DNA of 45,418 nt, taken from positions 2,868,061 to 2,913,478 of the forward strand of contig CP070811.1 in assembly GCA_020343875.1 (NCBI GenBank), given 5' to 3'. Source of the DNA: Anaerolineales bacterium (lineage in GTDB: Bacteria > Chloroflexota > Anaerolineae > 4572-78 > NAK82). This document shows positions 8,567 to 16,760 of the stretch, piece by piece (the first letter of the stretch is position 1; each line of letters starts with the position of its first letter). The position numbers and the translations under genes are program-made. Below the pieces are notes generated by a model. It was not told the DNA's origin and did not search any database. It worked only from the letters and a program-made list of their open reading frames with translations.

Positions 8567-9448
8567 TTATTGTACTTCGTTTCTGCTTGTAAAGCCAGAG
8601 ACGCCCAAGACAGAACTGATCCCAAGCATGCGCTCCCAGCCAGTGTAGATATGCATCTTCGTCCCACGCGCGTAGCCGATAAGGGTGATGTGCCATTCGC
8701 GGGCCAGCTCAACTGCCAGGTGGGTGGGCGAGTTCAGGGTAGCCACGATTGGCACCCGCATGCGCGCGGCTTTGCCTAACATCTCTACCGAAACACGACC
8801 AGTAGTCAGCAGAATTGCGTCATGCATTGGAATGTCCCCCGCCAAGCATTCGCCCGCTACCTTATCCAGCGTGTTGTGCCGCCCAATGTCGGTGGAGACT
8901 ACCAGCAGTTGACGCCCGTCACTCAAACCAGCGGTGTGAAATCCCCCCACGCGCCGATAGTCGCCGGCCACGGCAGCCATCAATTCTGACATGAGGGCAG
9001 TGACCTGTGCGGCGGTAACGCGGCGTGAGGAACAAACCGGCTCACGCGCGGCGGCCAGATCTACAAAGGTAATCCCGCCTCCGCAACCACTGGTCAACGT
9101 GCGACGCACTGGCAGATTCAGATCTCGATCTTGGAGCTTAACCCGGATCACACCCTCTGGCGGCTGGTCGATCTGTATGTGGAGCACCTCTTGGGGACTG
9201 GAGATGAGACCTTCGTTGTAAAGAAAGCCAAGTGCAAAAGCTGCCAGCTTGGTGGGCGTGCACAGCACGGTCAGCCAATGCTGGCCGTTGACAATCAGGG
9301 GCCAGGCCGACTCGATCACCACTGGCTTGCTGGCACAATCTGCATCCTCTCCCACATATTCCAGGTAAGCGACTGGCTCACTGTGCGCCACGACCGGCGT
9401 AAGATACGCCCAGTTTTGTTGCATTCGGTTTGTCCCATTCGTAGACAT
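8567..9448 (-). CDS. fdhD: FdhD, sulfurtransferase for formate dehydrogenase maturation
   Basis: FdhD passes sulfur to the bis-MGD cofactor and is needed for formate dehydrogenase activity. The 293-residue protein shows the family core: PLIVNGQHW, LAAFALGFLYNEGLI, TSGCGGG, TDIGRHNTLDKVAG, LLTTGRVSVEML and the GYARGTKMHIYTG C-terminus. The usual CXXC sulfur-transfer motif appears as a single Cys (GCGGG). I chose the ATG at 9448 because GGAGAAGG precedes it. An in-frame GTG at 9496 would overlap the neighbouring gene and lacks a good site. It lies between two cNMP-fold genes and belongs with fdhA, which it would activate. Action in the cytoplasm before Tat export of the catalytic subunit is expected. 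Confidence 0.92.
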   Translation of the reverse strand: MSTNGTNRMQQNWAYLTPVVAHSEPVAYLEYVGEDADCASKPVVIESAWPLIVNGQHWLTVLCTPTKLAAFALGFLYNEGLISSPQEVLHIQIDQPPEGVIRVKLQDRDLNLPVRRTLTSGCGGGITFVDLAAAREPVCSSRRVTAAQVTALMSELMAAVAGDYRRVGGFHTAGLSDGRQLLVVSTDIGRHNTLDKVAGECLAGDIPMHDAILLTTGRVSVEMLGKAARMRVPIVATLNSPTHLAVELAREWHITLIGYARGTKMHIYTGWERMLGISSVLGVSGFTSRNEVQ

Positions 9449-9485
9449 ACTTGCCTTCTCCAGGGTGCTCAGCGAGTACCCCTTC

Positions 9486-9986
9486 TCAAGGGGCACTAGC
9501 TACAAACAAGCTCACCATTTGGAGGCGGGTGGCGCGCAGGCGTCCTGCAATTACCTGACAGATTCTTGTGGTAACTGTGCAACAGAGTTGTTGATCGATG
9601 CCGAATAAGGCCCGAAGATCAACCCCCCTGAACTCAACCGCCTTGACTGGGCTGGCGCAAACGGCCGATGCGGTGTAGAAATGCGGCTCAACCAGCGCCG
9701 ACCAACCTAAGATTTCACCGGGGGTAAGAGTCGTCACCAATTCACGACGCTTGCTCTTTGAGCTGGTATTTATCACAATATCCACCCAACCGTCTAGAAG
9801 AAGGTACATCGTGTGCGCCTGCTCGTTCTCCTCGAAGATGAAGCCCCCTGGTGGCCATGAGACTTGGCTTGCAATAATCGAAAGGCTGTACAACTCCGCT
9901 TGGTTGAGGCCAGCGAAAAAAGGGTAGCCCATCAACAGTTCGGGAGGAATCACGTCAGCTTCTCCTACAGGGTGGGTATTGGTCAA
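9486..9986 (-). CDS. Cyclic nucleotide-binding-fold protein without HTH (copy 2)
   Basis: The 166-residue protein is a single CRP/FNR-type sensor domain, with GGFIFEENEQAHTMYLLLDG and ILGWSALVEPHFYTAS. It ends without an HTH. It shares MYLLL[ED]G, GWS[SA]LVEP, TAS and a final RLRATR with the 8013-8483 protein, so the two arose by duplication. The Glu and Arg used by CRP to hold cAMP are not present. It sits between fdhE and fdhD in the formate dehydrogenase operon. A regulatory or accessory role tied to formate dehydrogenase is inferred from position only. Confidence 0.75.
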   Translation of the reverse strand: MTNTHPVGEADVIPPELLMGYPFFAGLNQAELYSLSIIASQVSWPPGGFIFEENEQAHTMYLLLDGWVDIVINTSSKSKRRELVTTLTPGEILGWSALVEPHFYTASAVCASPVKAVEFRGVDLRALFGIDQQLCCTVTTRICQVIAGRLRATRLQMVSLFVASAP

Positions 9987-10016
9987 GGAACCCTGACCCT
10001 GGGCATTCGATACTTG

Positions 10017-10835
10017 TCAGACATACCCCTGCTCTCTTGCCAGTAGGTCCAGGTGGGCGGTGATCACATCCTCGACCAGAAGGTTGGCTGGCCGGTCCGA
10101 CACGCGCTCGTCCACCGTTTTGATATAACGTTGGCACCGGTCACAGCAGTCAACCCGATGCGCTTCATCGTCGTCTACAGTGAAGTGGCGAAGCAGAGGC
10201 TGATCCTGACTCTCGCAGAACGGGCAACGCAGCCGGTCAAAACCCCACTCGGTGCGACATAGAGGACAGGCCAGAATGCGCCGCCCATCCTTGTGGGCCA
10301 GCCTGGCCATCCATGGCTCTGAGCCACACATGGGGCACATGCCACGCCGCCAGTCTACGCTTTCAACCTGTTCCCGATAGGCAGCCGCGAAGCTATCGAG
10401 GAAGGGAGACAATGCAGTGTTGAGCAGGAAGGCCAGCGTGCTGGGGTGGCTGGATGTGTCATCCGCCAGCCTTTGTACACAGGCAGCGCTATCGGCGATC
10501 AACTCAGTCAGCCATGTTTCAATCTGCATAGGCGCCAGTTGGCTGGATGCCAGCAACCGATCGAGCGCTACCTGCCCTGTCTCCCCCGCTGGCAGCAGGG
10601 GACGAAGGTCTGCCAGAGCCTCTTGAAACAGAGACACAGGGATAGGCAAAAACTCACCCGCGAACAGGGGTAGCCCGGCCCGCAACTTCGCGCGGGCTGC
10701 ACTCGGCTCGATACGCAGGCCGGGCTCTATCCTGTCCGCCAGAGATGCCTGGAAGTCAAGGATACGCTGCAAGCAGATAAGCGTTTCCTGGTACTGTGGC
10801 ATCGTCAGGGCATAACGTTGAATATCAGTATTCAT
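10017..10835 (-). CDS. fdhE: FdhE, formate dehydrogenase accessory protein
   Basis: FdhE is a cytoplasmic iron-binding protein that assists formate dehydrogenase assembly. This 272-residue protein has the family layout: a helical N-terminal half and a C-terminal rubredoxin-like half rich in paired cysteines. The pairs are C167-PM-C170, C190-PL-C193, C204-PF-C207 and C231-DR-C234, with a further Cys230. The gene follows nrfD by 16 bases, in line with co-transcription. With fdhD present in the same operon, the set carries both dedicated maturation factors. Confidence 0.92.
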   Translation of the reverse strand: MNTDIQRYALTMPQYQETLICLQRILDFQASLADRIEPGLRIEPSAARAKLRAGLPLFAGEFLPIPVSLFQEALADLRPLLPAGETGQVALDRLLASSQLAPMQIETWLTELIADSAACVQRLADDTSSHPSTLAFLLNTALSPFLDSFAAAYREQVESVDWRRGMCPMCGSEPWMARLAHKDGRRILACPLCRTEWGFDRLRCPFCESQDQPLLRHFTVDDDEAHRVDCCDRCQRYIKTVDERVSDRPANLLVEDVITAHLDLLAREQGYV

Positions 10836-10851
10836 CGGAAATCGAGTGTGT

Positions 10852-12027
10852 TCAGCCTACTTCAACTACCGGTCTGTGCCCTGCTGGGTGTTCGTGTTCA
10901 GCGATGGGCAGGTAGCGGTTGGCTAGGATGTAGGCCAGGATGCCGGCCGACACCACGGCTATCGAGATAGCGAATTCCAGCACATGCGGGACGTACATCG
11001 TGCCGGGGCGCGGCGCCAGGGCAATCAGGCTCACGTTCAAACGGTTGAGCACCAATCCCAAGACGACCAGTAGCGAACTCCAGAGGAGCGCCGTGCGGCT
11101 CAGCCGAACAGCTGGCAGGGCGAAGAGCACAAGGGGCAGGATCACACCGCCGACGATCTCGACCAGGAACAAAAGGCTATACAGCCCACTGGAGAACATC
11201 AAATCCAGTTCGCCGGCTACCAGTAAGTCCCCCAGCTTGACCACCAGGTAGAGCCCCAGTAGGTAGGGCAGTGCCTTGCCCAGGCCGGCCAGGATGTCCA
11301 GGTCCACTTGGTGGCCCAGCCCCTTGCTGGCCAGCGACGTTTCCAGAATGACCATGGCCAGTCCTACCGATATGGCTGACAGGAGGAAGAGGATGGGCAG
11401 GATGGGCGTGAACCATAAGGCGTGGATCTTGTCCGGCATCAGCAGCAGCGTGGAGCCCAGCGACGATTGGTGTAATGTGGACAGGACGATGCCAGCGATG
11501 ATGAGCGGGATCTGGATAGTTCGTATCAGGCGCAACGGAGTCTGCATGTTGAAGCGCTCAAAAACGTTGGGGCTGAACTCCAGAGCCAGGACAGTAGTGT
11601 AGAGCAGCACGCACCAACCTACTTCGAAGAGAGGGGAATGTGGGTTCCAGTAGATGATGATGTGCCAGATTCGCCATGGCTGTCCCAGATCCACCATCAG
11701 GGCCACGATGACCATCACATAGCCCAGGAAGGCGGTCAGGATGGCCGAGCGGACAATGGGGTAATACTTCTTGAGGTTCAAGATGTACACCGTCGCCGCC
11801 AGGGTGAAACCGCCAGCGGCCAGAGCCACGCCGCAATACAGGTCGAAGCTGATCCACAATCCCCAGGCCCGGCCGTCGCTCAGATTGCTGATAGCGCCGA
11901 TGCCGTTGATGAAGCGAATAATCGCCACGACCAGCCCAATGGCCATCAATACCCCCAAAATGGAAGTCGTGACCACAGGAAAAGGCTGTTTGCTTCGGTT
12001 AAGCTCAACATGGGTCTCGGCTGTCAT
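10852..12027 (-). CDS. nrfD: NrfD-like membrane subunit of formate dehydrogenase
   Basis: The 391-residue protein is almost wholly hydrophobic, with about nine or ten membrane spans. It belongs to the NrfD/PsrC family, which docks Fe-S subunits and exchanges electrons with quinones without haem. Recognisable stretches include WGLWISFDLYCGVALAAGGF and WHIIIYWNPHSPLFEVGW. It replaces the cytochrome b subunit found in E. coli FdnI. GGAGG, eight bases before its ATG, lies within the last codons of fdhB, so translation is probably coupled. With FdhA and FdhB it would form a membrane formate:quinone oxidoreductase. Confidence 0.9.
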   Translation of the reverse strand: MTAETHVELNRSKQPFPVVTTSILGVLMAIGLVVAIIRFINGIGAISNLSDGRAWGLWISFDLYCGVALAAGGFTLAATVYILNLKKYYPIVRSAILTAFLGYVMVIVALMVDLGQPWRIWHIIIYWNPHSPLFEVGWCVLLYTTVLALEFSPNVFERFNMQTPLRLIRTIQIPLIIAGIVLSTLHQSSLGSTLLLMPDKIHALWFTPILPILFLLSAISVGLAMVILETSLASKGLGHQVDLDILAGLGKALPYLLGLYLVVKLGDLLVAGELDLMFSSGLYSLLFLVEIVGGVILPLVLFALPAVRLSRTALLWSSLLVVLGLVLNRLNVSLIALAPRPGTMYVPHVLEFAISIAVVSAGILAYILANRYLPIAEHEHPAGHRPVVEVG

Positions 12028-12031
12028 GGCT

Positions 12032-12853
12032 TTAGTCCTCCTTGTCCTGGTCTGGCTTTGGCCATTGCTCCACTGGGACGCTTACCTTCTGGCTCATCAT
12101 CTGCTCTCGGCGTTTGGTGATCCAGTAGATACCGGCCATTGCCGCCGAGACCACCACAATGGTGGGCGGCACGGCCGCCATGGCCACATTGGCGTAGCGC
12201 GGAATAGCCTCCGGTCCCAAGGTCGGGAAGCCCAGCTTGTCGAAGGGCACGGAAGCGATGTACAGATTGGAGGTGCCTCCCACTTCTTTCTCCCCGTAGA
12301 TGTGATCAACGTATTTCTCGGGATGGGCCTCAAGGCGAGCGTGGGCCTCCTGCAAGAGTTCTTCGCGCTCGCCGAAAAGAAGTGCTTCGTTGGGGCAGGC
12401 CTTCGCACAGGCTGGTTCCATTCCCTCGGCCTGCCGATCTACACACATAGTGCATTTGCGAATGTAGGGTACCGGCGTGTCCCACTCAAAGGTGGGCACG
12501 CCAAAGGGGCAGGCCAGCGTGCAGTAGCGACAGCCGATGCACTTATGGTCGTCGTAGACTACCGGCCCTTCGGGGGTCTTGCGCAGCGCGCCTACGATGC
12601 AGGCCGCCGCGCAAGCCGGGTCTTCACAGTGCATGCATTGTCGCTTGGCGAAGACCCAGTCGAGCCTATCCCCTTCGGACACTTCGTTGAAGGTGACTGT
12701 GGTCCAGGTGTTGGCCGACCGCCGGGGCGGGTTCTCGTAGCTGCCCCAATTGCTGGTCGGTTCCGCCGGTAGGTCGTTCCACTGCTTGCAGGCGGCCTGA
12801 CAACCCCGGCAACCGATGCACCTGGTCAGATCAATCAGCATACCTTTTGCCAT
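12032..12853 (-). CDS. fdhB: Formate dehydrogenase Fe-S subunit (four 4Fe-4S clusters)
   Basis: The 273-residue ferredoxin-like subunit carries four cysteine clusters. They begin at CIGCRGCQAAC, CMHCEDPACAAAC, CIGCRYCTLACPF and CTMC...CAKACP. A C-terminal membrane helix (TIVVVSAAMAGIYWI) and a basic stop-transfer sequence follow, as in FdnH-type beta subunits. It would relay electrons from the active site of FdhA to NrfD. I chose the ATG at 12853 with GGTGAG upstream. A GTG nine bases earlier would put the ribosome site too close. The protein has no signal of its own and probably rides through the Tat system with FdhA. The fdhA stop is 16 bases upstream. Confidence 0.92.
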   Translation of the reverse strand: MAKGMLIDLTRCIGCRGCQAACKQWNDLPAEPTSNWGSYENPPRRSANTWTTVTFNEVSEGDRLDWVFAKRQCMHCEDPACAAACIVGALRKTPEGPVVYDDHKCIGCRYCTLACPFGVPTFEWDTPVPYIRKCTMCVDRQAEGMEPACAKACPNEALLFGEREELLQEAHARLEAHPEKYVDHIYGEKEVGGTSNLYIASVPFDKLGFPTLGPEAIPRYANVAMAAVPPTIVVVSAAMAGIYWITKRREQMMSQKVSVPVEQWPKPDQDKED

Positions 12854-12869
12854 TTCTCTCACCGCCTTT

Positions 12870-15863
12870 CTATACCTTCTTGACGTCGCAGAGGAACGCT
12901 TTTGTTTCGGGGATCATGGTATTGGCATCGCCCACGGGTGGGGTCAGCTCATTGGCACTCCCCCCAGTGACCAGCCCCATGTAACCCCAGTGCCAGGGCA
13001 TGCCTACCTGGTGCACCACCTGGTCATTGATGATAAACGGGCGGAAACGGCGAGTGACGATGGCGACTGCTTCGATAGAACCGCGGGCTGACTCCACGAT
13101 CACCCGCTCTCCGTTCTTGATATTCCTTTCCGCCGCCAGCTCGGGGCTCATTTCGACGAACATGTCAGGTTGCATCTCGGCCAGCCACGGCACATTACGT
13201 GTCATAGCGCCGCTTTGCCAGTGTTCCGAAACCCGGTAGGTTGTGCCGACGATGGGGTATGCGTGCGTTGCGCCTTTGGCATCTCGCTCCAGATCCCATA
13301 AGGCAGGGTTGGTGCCTTGAATGTGGAGCGGATTCAGGACTGGGCTTTCCCAGGGCTCGTAGTGCTCGGGGAATGGCCCATCGGCCATGGTGGGGCCGAA
13401 GATCCGAGCCCGGCCTCCGCGGCGCATGATGAAGGCCAGCTTTTCGCCTGGCGGCCAGCCGCCATCAGGTACGTCGCCTTCCCATTTGGTTTCGGGCCCA
13501 GTCCAGCGTATGACGAAGCGGTTGGCGTCGAAGGGCACCCCATTGGCATCGCACGAGGCCCGGTTGTAGATGATGCGTCGGTTCAGCGGCCAGGCCCAGG
13601 CCCAATTGCTGTACAGCCCGATACCGGCCGGGTGCGTATCGACGTTGTCTCGACGGGACATCATATTGCCGTCTTCATTGTAGCTGCCCGAGTAGAGCCA
13701 GTTAGCGCAGGCGGTGCTGCCGTCATCGGTCAATTGGGTGAAGTTCTTCACCTGCTTACCAGCTGGCACTATGATGTTGACCTCGGAGTCCTTGATGTCG
13801 GTGACGGCCCAGCCATTGATTTCTTTGGCTACCTGATGCACGTCTGCCTCGTCGGGGCCGTAGTCCCAGGCCAGCTTGAGGATGGGGTCTGGATTGGGGC
13901 CGGGGTCGGCCTCGTAGAGAGTGCGTAGGCGGATCATCAACTGGTTGATGATCCACGAGTCGGCCTTGGCTTCACCGGGCGGGTCCACTGCCTTCCAGCG
14001 CCACTGCGCCCAACGGCCGGAATTGGTGATACTGCCCTCCTTCTCCATTGAGGCGGCCACTGGCAGCAGGAAGACCTCGGTCTTGATGCTGGCTGGGTCT
14101 GCGCCGGGTCGTCTCCAGAAGCTGGAGGTTTCCGTATCCCATAAGTTTACGGCGACCATCCAGTCTAGACGTTCCAATGCCTTGCGCACTCGGTTGGCAT
14201 TGGTGCCGCCCACGGCTGGATTCTGACCCCAGGCCAACAGGCCTTTGATGTCACCTCTGATCATGGCAGTCCAGATGGCCAGCCACGAGTAATTGCCGCC
14301 GTCTGCCAATTTGGGTAGCCAGTGGTAGCCAAACTCGTTGTCGGCTTGGGCGTTGTCGCCGAAGTACCACTTGAGCAGGCTGACTGCATACTTGGAGTAG
14401 TTTTGCCACCAGTTGGCGCTCTTCGGGTCGTTGCACTTCGGCGTATTGGCTTCCACATAGGCAGCCAGCGTCTCATAGCTGGCCGTCGGGGTCTTCAAAT
14501 AGCCGGGCAAGATGTGGAAGAGCAGGCAATGATCCGTGGAGCCCTGGACGTTGCTCTCGCCACGCAGGGCGTTGATACCGCCGCCCGCCCGCCCCACGTT
14601 CCCCAGCAGCAATTGGATGATGGCTGCCGCACGGATGTTTTGGGTGCCGTAGGTATGCTGTGTCCAGCCCATGGCGTACATAATGGTAGCCACCCGATCC
14701 GGATTGCCGGTGGACCCAATAGCCGAGTATACTTTGAGCAAGTCCGCTTTTGGGGTTCCCGTGATGCTACTGACGGTGCTCAGGTCGTATCGTTCGTAGT
14801 GCTTGCGCAGCAGCTGCATGACGCAGTTCGGGTGCTCAAGCGTCGAGTCTTGCTTTTGGATCCAGTTCTCGTCCATCTGGTACCACCAGGTGCCTTTTTC
14901 GTAGCTGCGCACGTCTGGCTGGTAACCGCTGAAGATGCCTGCTTCGAATGTGTACTCCGGATTAACCAAATAGGAAGCGTTGGTGTGTTCGACGACGTAC
15001 TCTGTGTGATACAGCTCATTGTCGAGGATATATTTGATGAGCCCCCCCAGGAAGGCGATGTCTGTGCCGGACCGGATAGGGGCATAAATGTCGGCCTTGG
15101 CCGACGTGCGGGTGAAACGCGGGTCGACACTGATCAGGGTGGCGCCGTTGTCCATGGCCTGGCTCACCCACCGGAAGGATAGCGGGTGGTTTTCGGCCGC
15201 ATTGGAGCCCATGATCAAGATGACATCACTGTTCTTAATATCAATCCAGTGGTTGGTCATCGCTCCTCTACCAAACGACTCTGCCAGAGCCGCAACAGTA
15301 GCAGAGTGTCATATGCGTGCCTGGTGTTCGACGTATACCAGCCCCATTGAGCGAACTGCCTTGATCAGCAGGCTACATTCCTCATTGTCCAGGGCGGCGC
15401 TTCCGACGTGGGCAATGGCCTCGGTGCGGCGCACTAGGCGTCCGTCGGACTCCGTCTCGATCCAGTTGGTGTCGCGCGTCTGTTTGACCCGTTTGGCAAT
15501 CTCGTCCAGCGCCCAGTCCCACTCCACGTCTTGCCATTCGCTGGCGCCAGCGGCCCGGTACATGGGTTTGGTGATTCGGCGGTCGTTATTAGCCAGTTGT
15601 CTGAGAGTGCCACCCTTGCTACACAGCGCGCCCCCGTTGATGGGATGATCGGGATCGCCCTCGGTGTTGACCACCTTGCCATCACGTGTGCCGACGATTA
15701 TGCCGCAGCCCACGGCACAGTAGGGGCAGATAGTGGCTGTTTCGCTGGTCCATTTGATCTTCGACTGGGGCGCAGCTGCAGCTGGCAGGGCATGCCCACT
15801 TGATGCCAGCAGTGCAGAGGTTGCGCCTCCCAGTTTTAGAAACTGTCTTCGAGAAAACTTCAT
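12870..15863 (-). CDS. fdhA: Selenocysteine formate dehydrogenase catalytic subunit
   Basis: The gene is continuous only if the TGA at 15311-15309 is read as selenocysteine (Sec185 of 997). The residues around it (VEHQARI-Sec-HSATVAALAESFGRG) match the active-site region of FdnG-type enzymes. The N-terminus has a twin-arginine signal (SRRQFLKLGG). Next comes the 4Fe-4S motif CPYCAVGC with a further Cys in GALCSKGG, and then the bis-MGD molybdopterin/tungstopterin domains and the C-terminal dinucleotide-binding domain. The enzyme oxidises formate to CO2 and passes electrons to FdhB and NrfD, probably on the outer face of the membrane. AAGGAGG precedes the ATG at 15863; an in-frame start 45 bases upstream is less likely. 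The length agrees with E. coli FdnG (about 1,015). No selA, selB or selC is in the window. Confidence 0.95.
15275..15293 (-). promoter_or_regulatory. Putative SECIS hairpin in fdhA mRNA
   Basis: Starting 15 bases after the UGA codon, the transcript can form an eight-pair stem, GCGGCUCU with AGAGUCGU (two G-U pairs), around a GGC loop. If the top pair opens, the loop becomes UGGCA. The position matches bacterial SECIS elements, which place an apical loop roughly 16-37 bases after the UGA to recruit SelB. The hairpin sits within coding sequence, as expected in bacteria. Confidence 0.6.
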
Positions 15864-16083
15864 TGTAGATCCTCCTTTCCAGGCCCCTGGTGGGCGTGAT
15901 GACGACACACATATTTGGCCTTAAGAATCCCCGACGTGGGGCAGTACGAGCTCGCATAGATGTACCTCCCCCACTTTATTTTACCTGGGCCCGGGTCGGA
16001 CGTCTATGGGGGAACACCCCCTTCTATCGCGAGGATCACCCTACTCTTAGTGAGGAATATCACAAATATGAGCGGTAGCATGC
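15864..16083. promoter_or_regulatory. Divergent regulatory region upstream of fdhA
   Basis: This gap separates fdhA (-) from the 16173 gene (+) and holds no convincing coding sequence. Reading toward fdhA, TAAAAT (+ strand 15979-15984) is a possible -10 box, but no good -35 is seen. A short hairpin, GGGGG-AACA-CCCCC, lies at 16008-16021. The region also holds the CRP-like palindrome listed separately. Confidence 0.4.
16049..16064. promoter_or_regulatory. CRP/FNR-like operator palindrome
   Basis: AGTGA-N6-TCACA closely matches the TGTGA-N6-TCACA operator of the CRP superfamily. Its centre lies about 40 bases before the start predicted from the TATAAT at 16084-16089, the usual class II activator position for the + strand gene. 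It also lies about 190 bases upstream of fdhA. The cNMP-fold proteins encoded in this window lack an HTH, so a regulator elsewhere would have to bind it. Confidence 0.5.
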
Positions 16084-16089
16084 TATAAT
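16084..16089 (+). promoter_or_regulatory. -10 box TATAAT for the 16173-17846 gene pair
   Basis: A consensus TATAAT stands upstream of the hypothetical gene and epimerase. No clear -35 box lies 17 bases before it. That is typical of an activator-dependent promoter and fits the CRP-like palindrome at the class II position. The predicted start is near 16096. Confidence 0.5.
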
Positions 16090-16172
16090 GTGAGTAGATC
16101 TTCTGATGTTTGGCAAGGATCACGGCCCAGGCATCGGCCAGGCTAGTCGTGAGCGAGCAGGCAAGGTTGGAA

Positions 16173-16757
16173 ATGGTTGAAAATCTCTTCTTGGGTCCGT
16201 TTCATGATCTGGGCCGATTTATCAGCAGTCTGGTGGCCAAGCCGCCTCCCACACGCATCACTTCTGAGGAAGCGTTGGCATCAGCTCGTCAGGCCCTGGC
16301 CAGGGACGGCTGCGATCTGTCGCGCTGCACGGTGCAAAATCTGCACAGCTTCCCGGTAAATCTTGAACCGGATGACCTGTTCGATCTGCTGCTGACGTGG
16401 CGGCAATGGCCTCTCTCCTCCTTTTTTCCCTGTTTGTTGGAGCGTGAACAGGGAGAGATTTGGCTTGAGTATCGGTGGTTAAAAGTCATCCCTGTTGTCG
16501 TGATGAAGCTGAGAGCTACCCAAAGGCCGCGCGCCATCATCTATGATATTGTTTGGGGTATTGGGCCGGGCGGGTATCACTCGTTTCTGATTGGCCAAGC
16601 CAATTTGCTGCCAACTCTGAAGGTTGAGGCTGCACCAACAACTCTCTCCATTTTCACCACCTTTCCTAAGACGCGGCTTTTTCCAGAGGCTGTTCATGAC
16701 CAATTCAACTATGACGTCTATCGCAAGCTGCGCCCGGCGAGCCGGATATGGAGATAG
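16173..16757 (+). CDS. Hypothetical protein of unknown function
   Basis: The 194-residue protein has no domain that I recognise. It is soluble in appearance, with a few short hydrophobic strands (VIPVVVMKLR, AIIYDIVWGIGPGGYHSFLIG) and many aromatic residues. I chose the ATG at 16173 (AAGG upstream). In-frame TTG (16110) and GTG starts further upstream are possible but have no clear ribosome site. Its stop is only three bases before the NAD-dependent epimerase gene, so the two are surely co-transcribed and may act together. It could be a lipid- or ligand-binding protein, but nothing in the sequence proves that. Confidence 0.6.
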   Translation: MVENLFLGPFHDLGRFISSLVAKPPPTRITSEEALASARQALARDGCDLSRCTVQNLHSFPVNLEPDDLFDLLLTWRQWPLSSFFPCLLEREQGEIWLEYRWLKVIPVVVMKLRATQRPRAIIYDIVWGIGPGGYHSFLIGQANLLPTLKVEAAPTTLSIFTTFPKTRLFPEAVHDQFNYDVYRKLRPASRIWR

Positions 16758-16760
16758 GGC

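Noticed and set aside
13317..13928. Long frames antisense to fdhA and other large genes
   Set aside because: They have no ribosome sites or family motifs and lie wholly opposite strongly supported genes, as expected from codon bias in a G+C-rich genome.
15309..15311. Apparent premature stop splitting fdhA into two genes
   Set aside because: The residues on both sides continue one family alignment and the TGA sits exactly at the selenocysteine position of FdnG-type enzymes.
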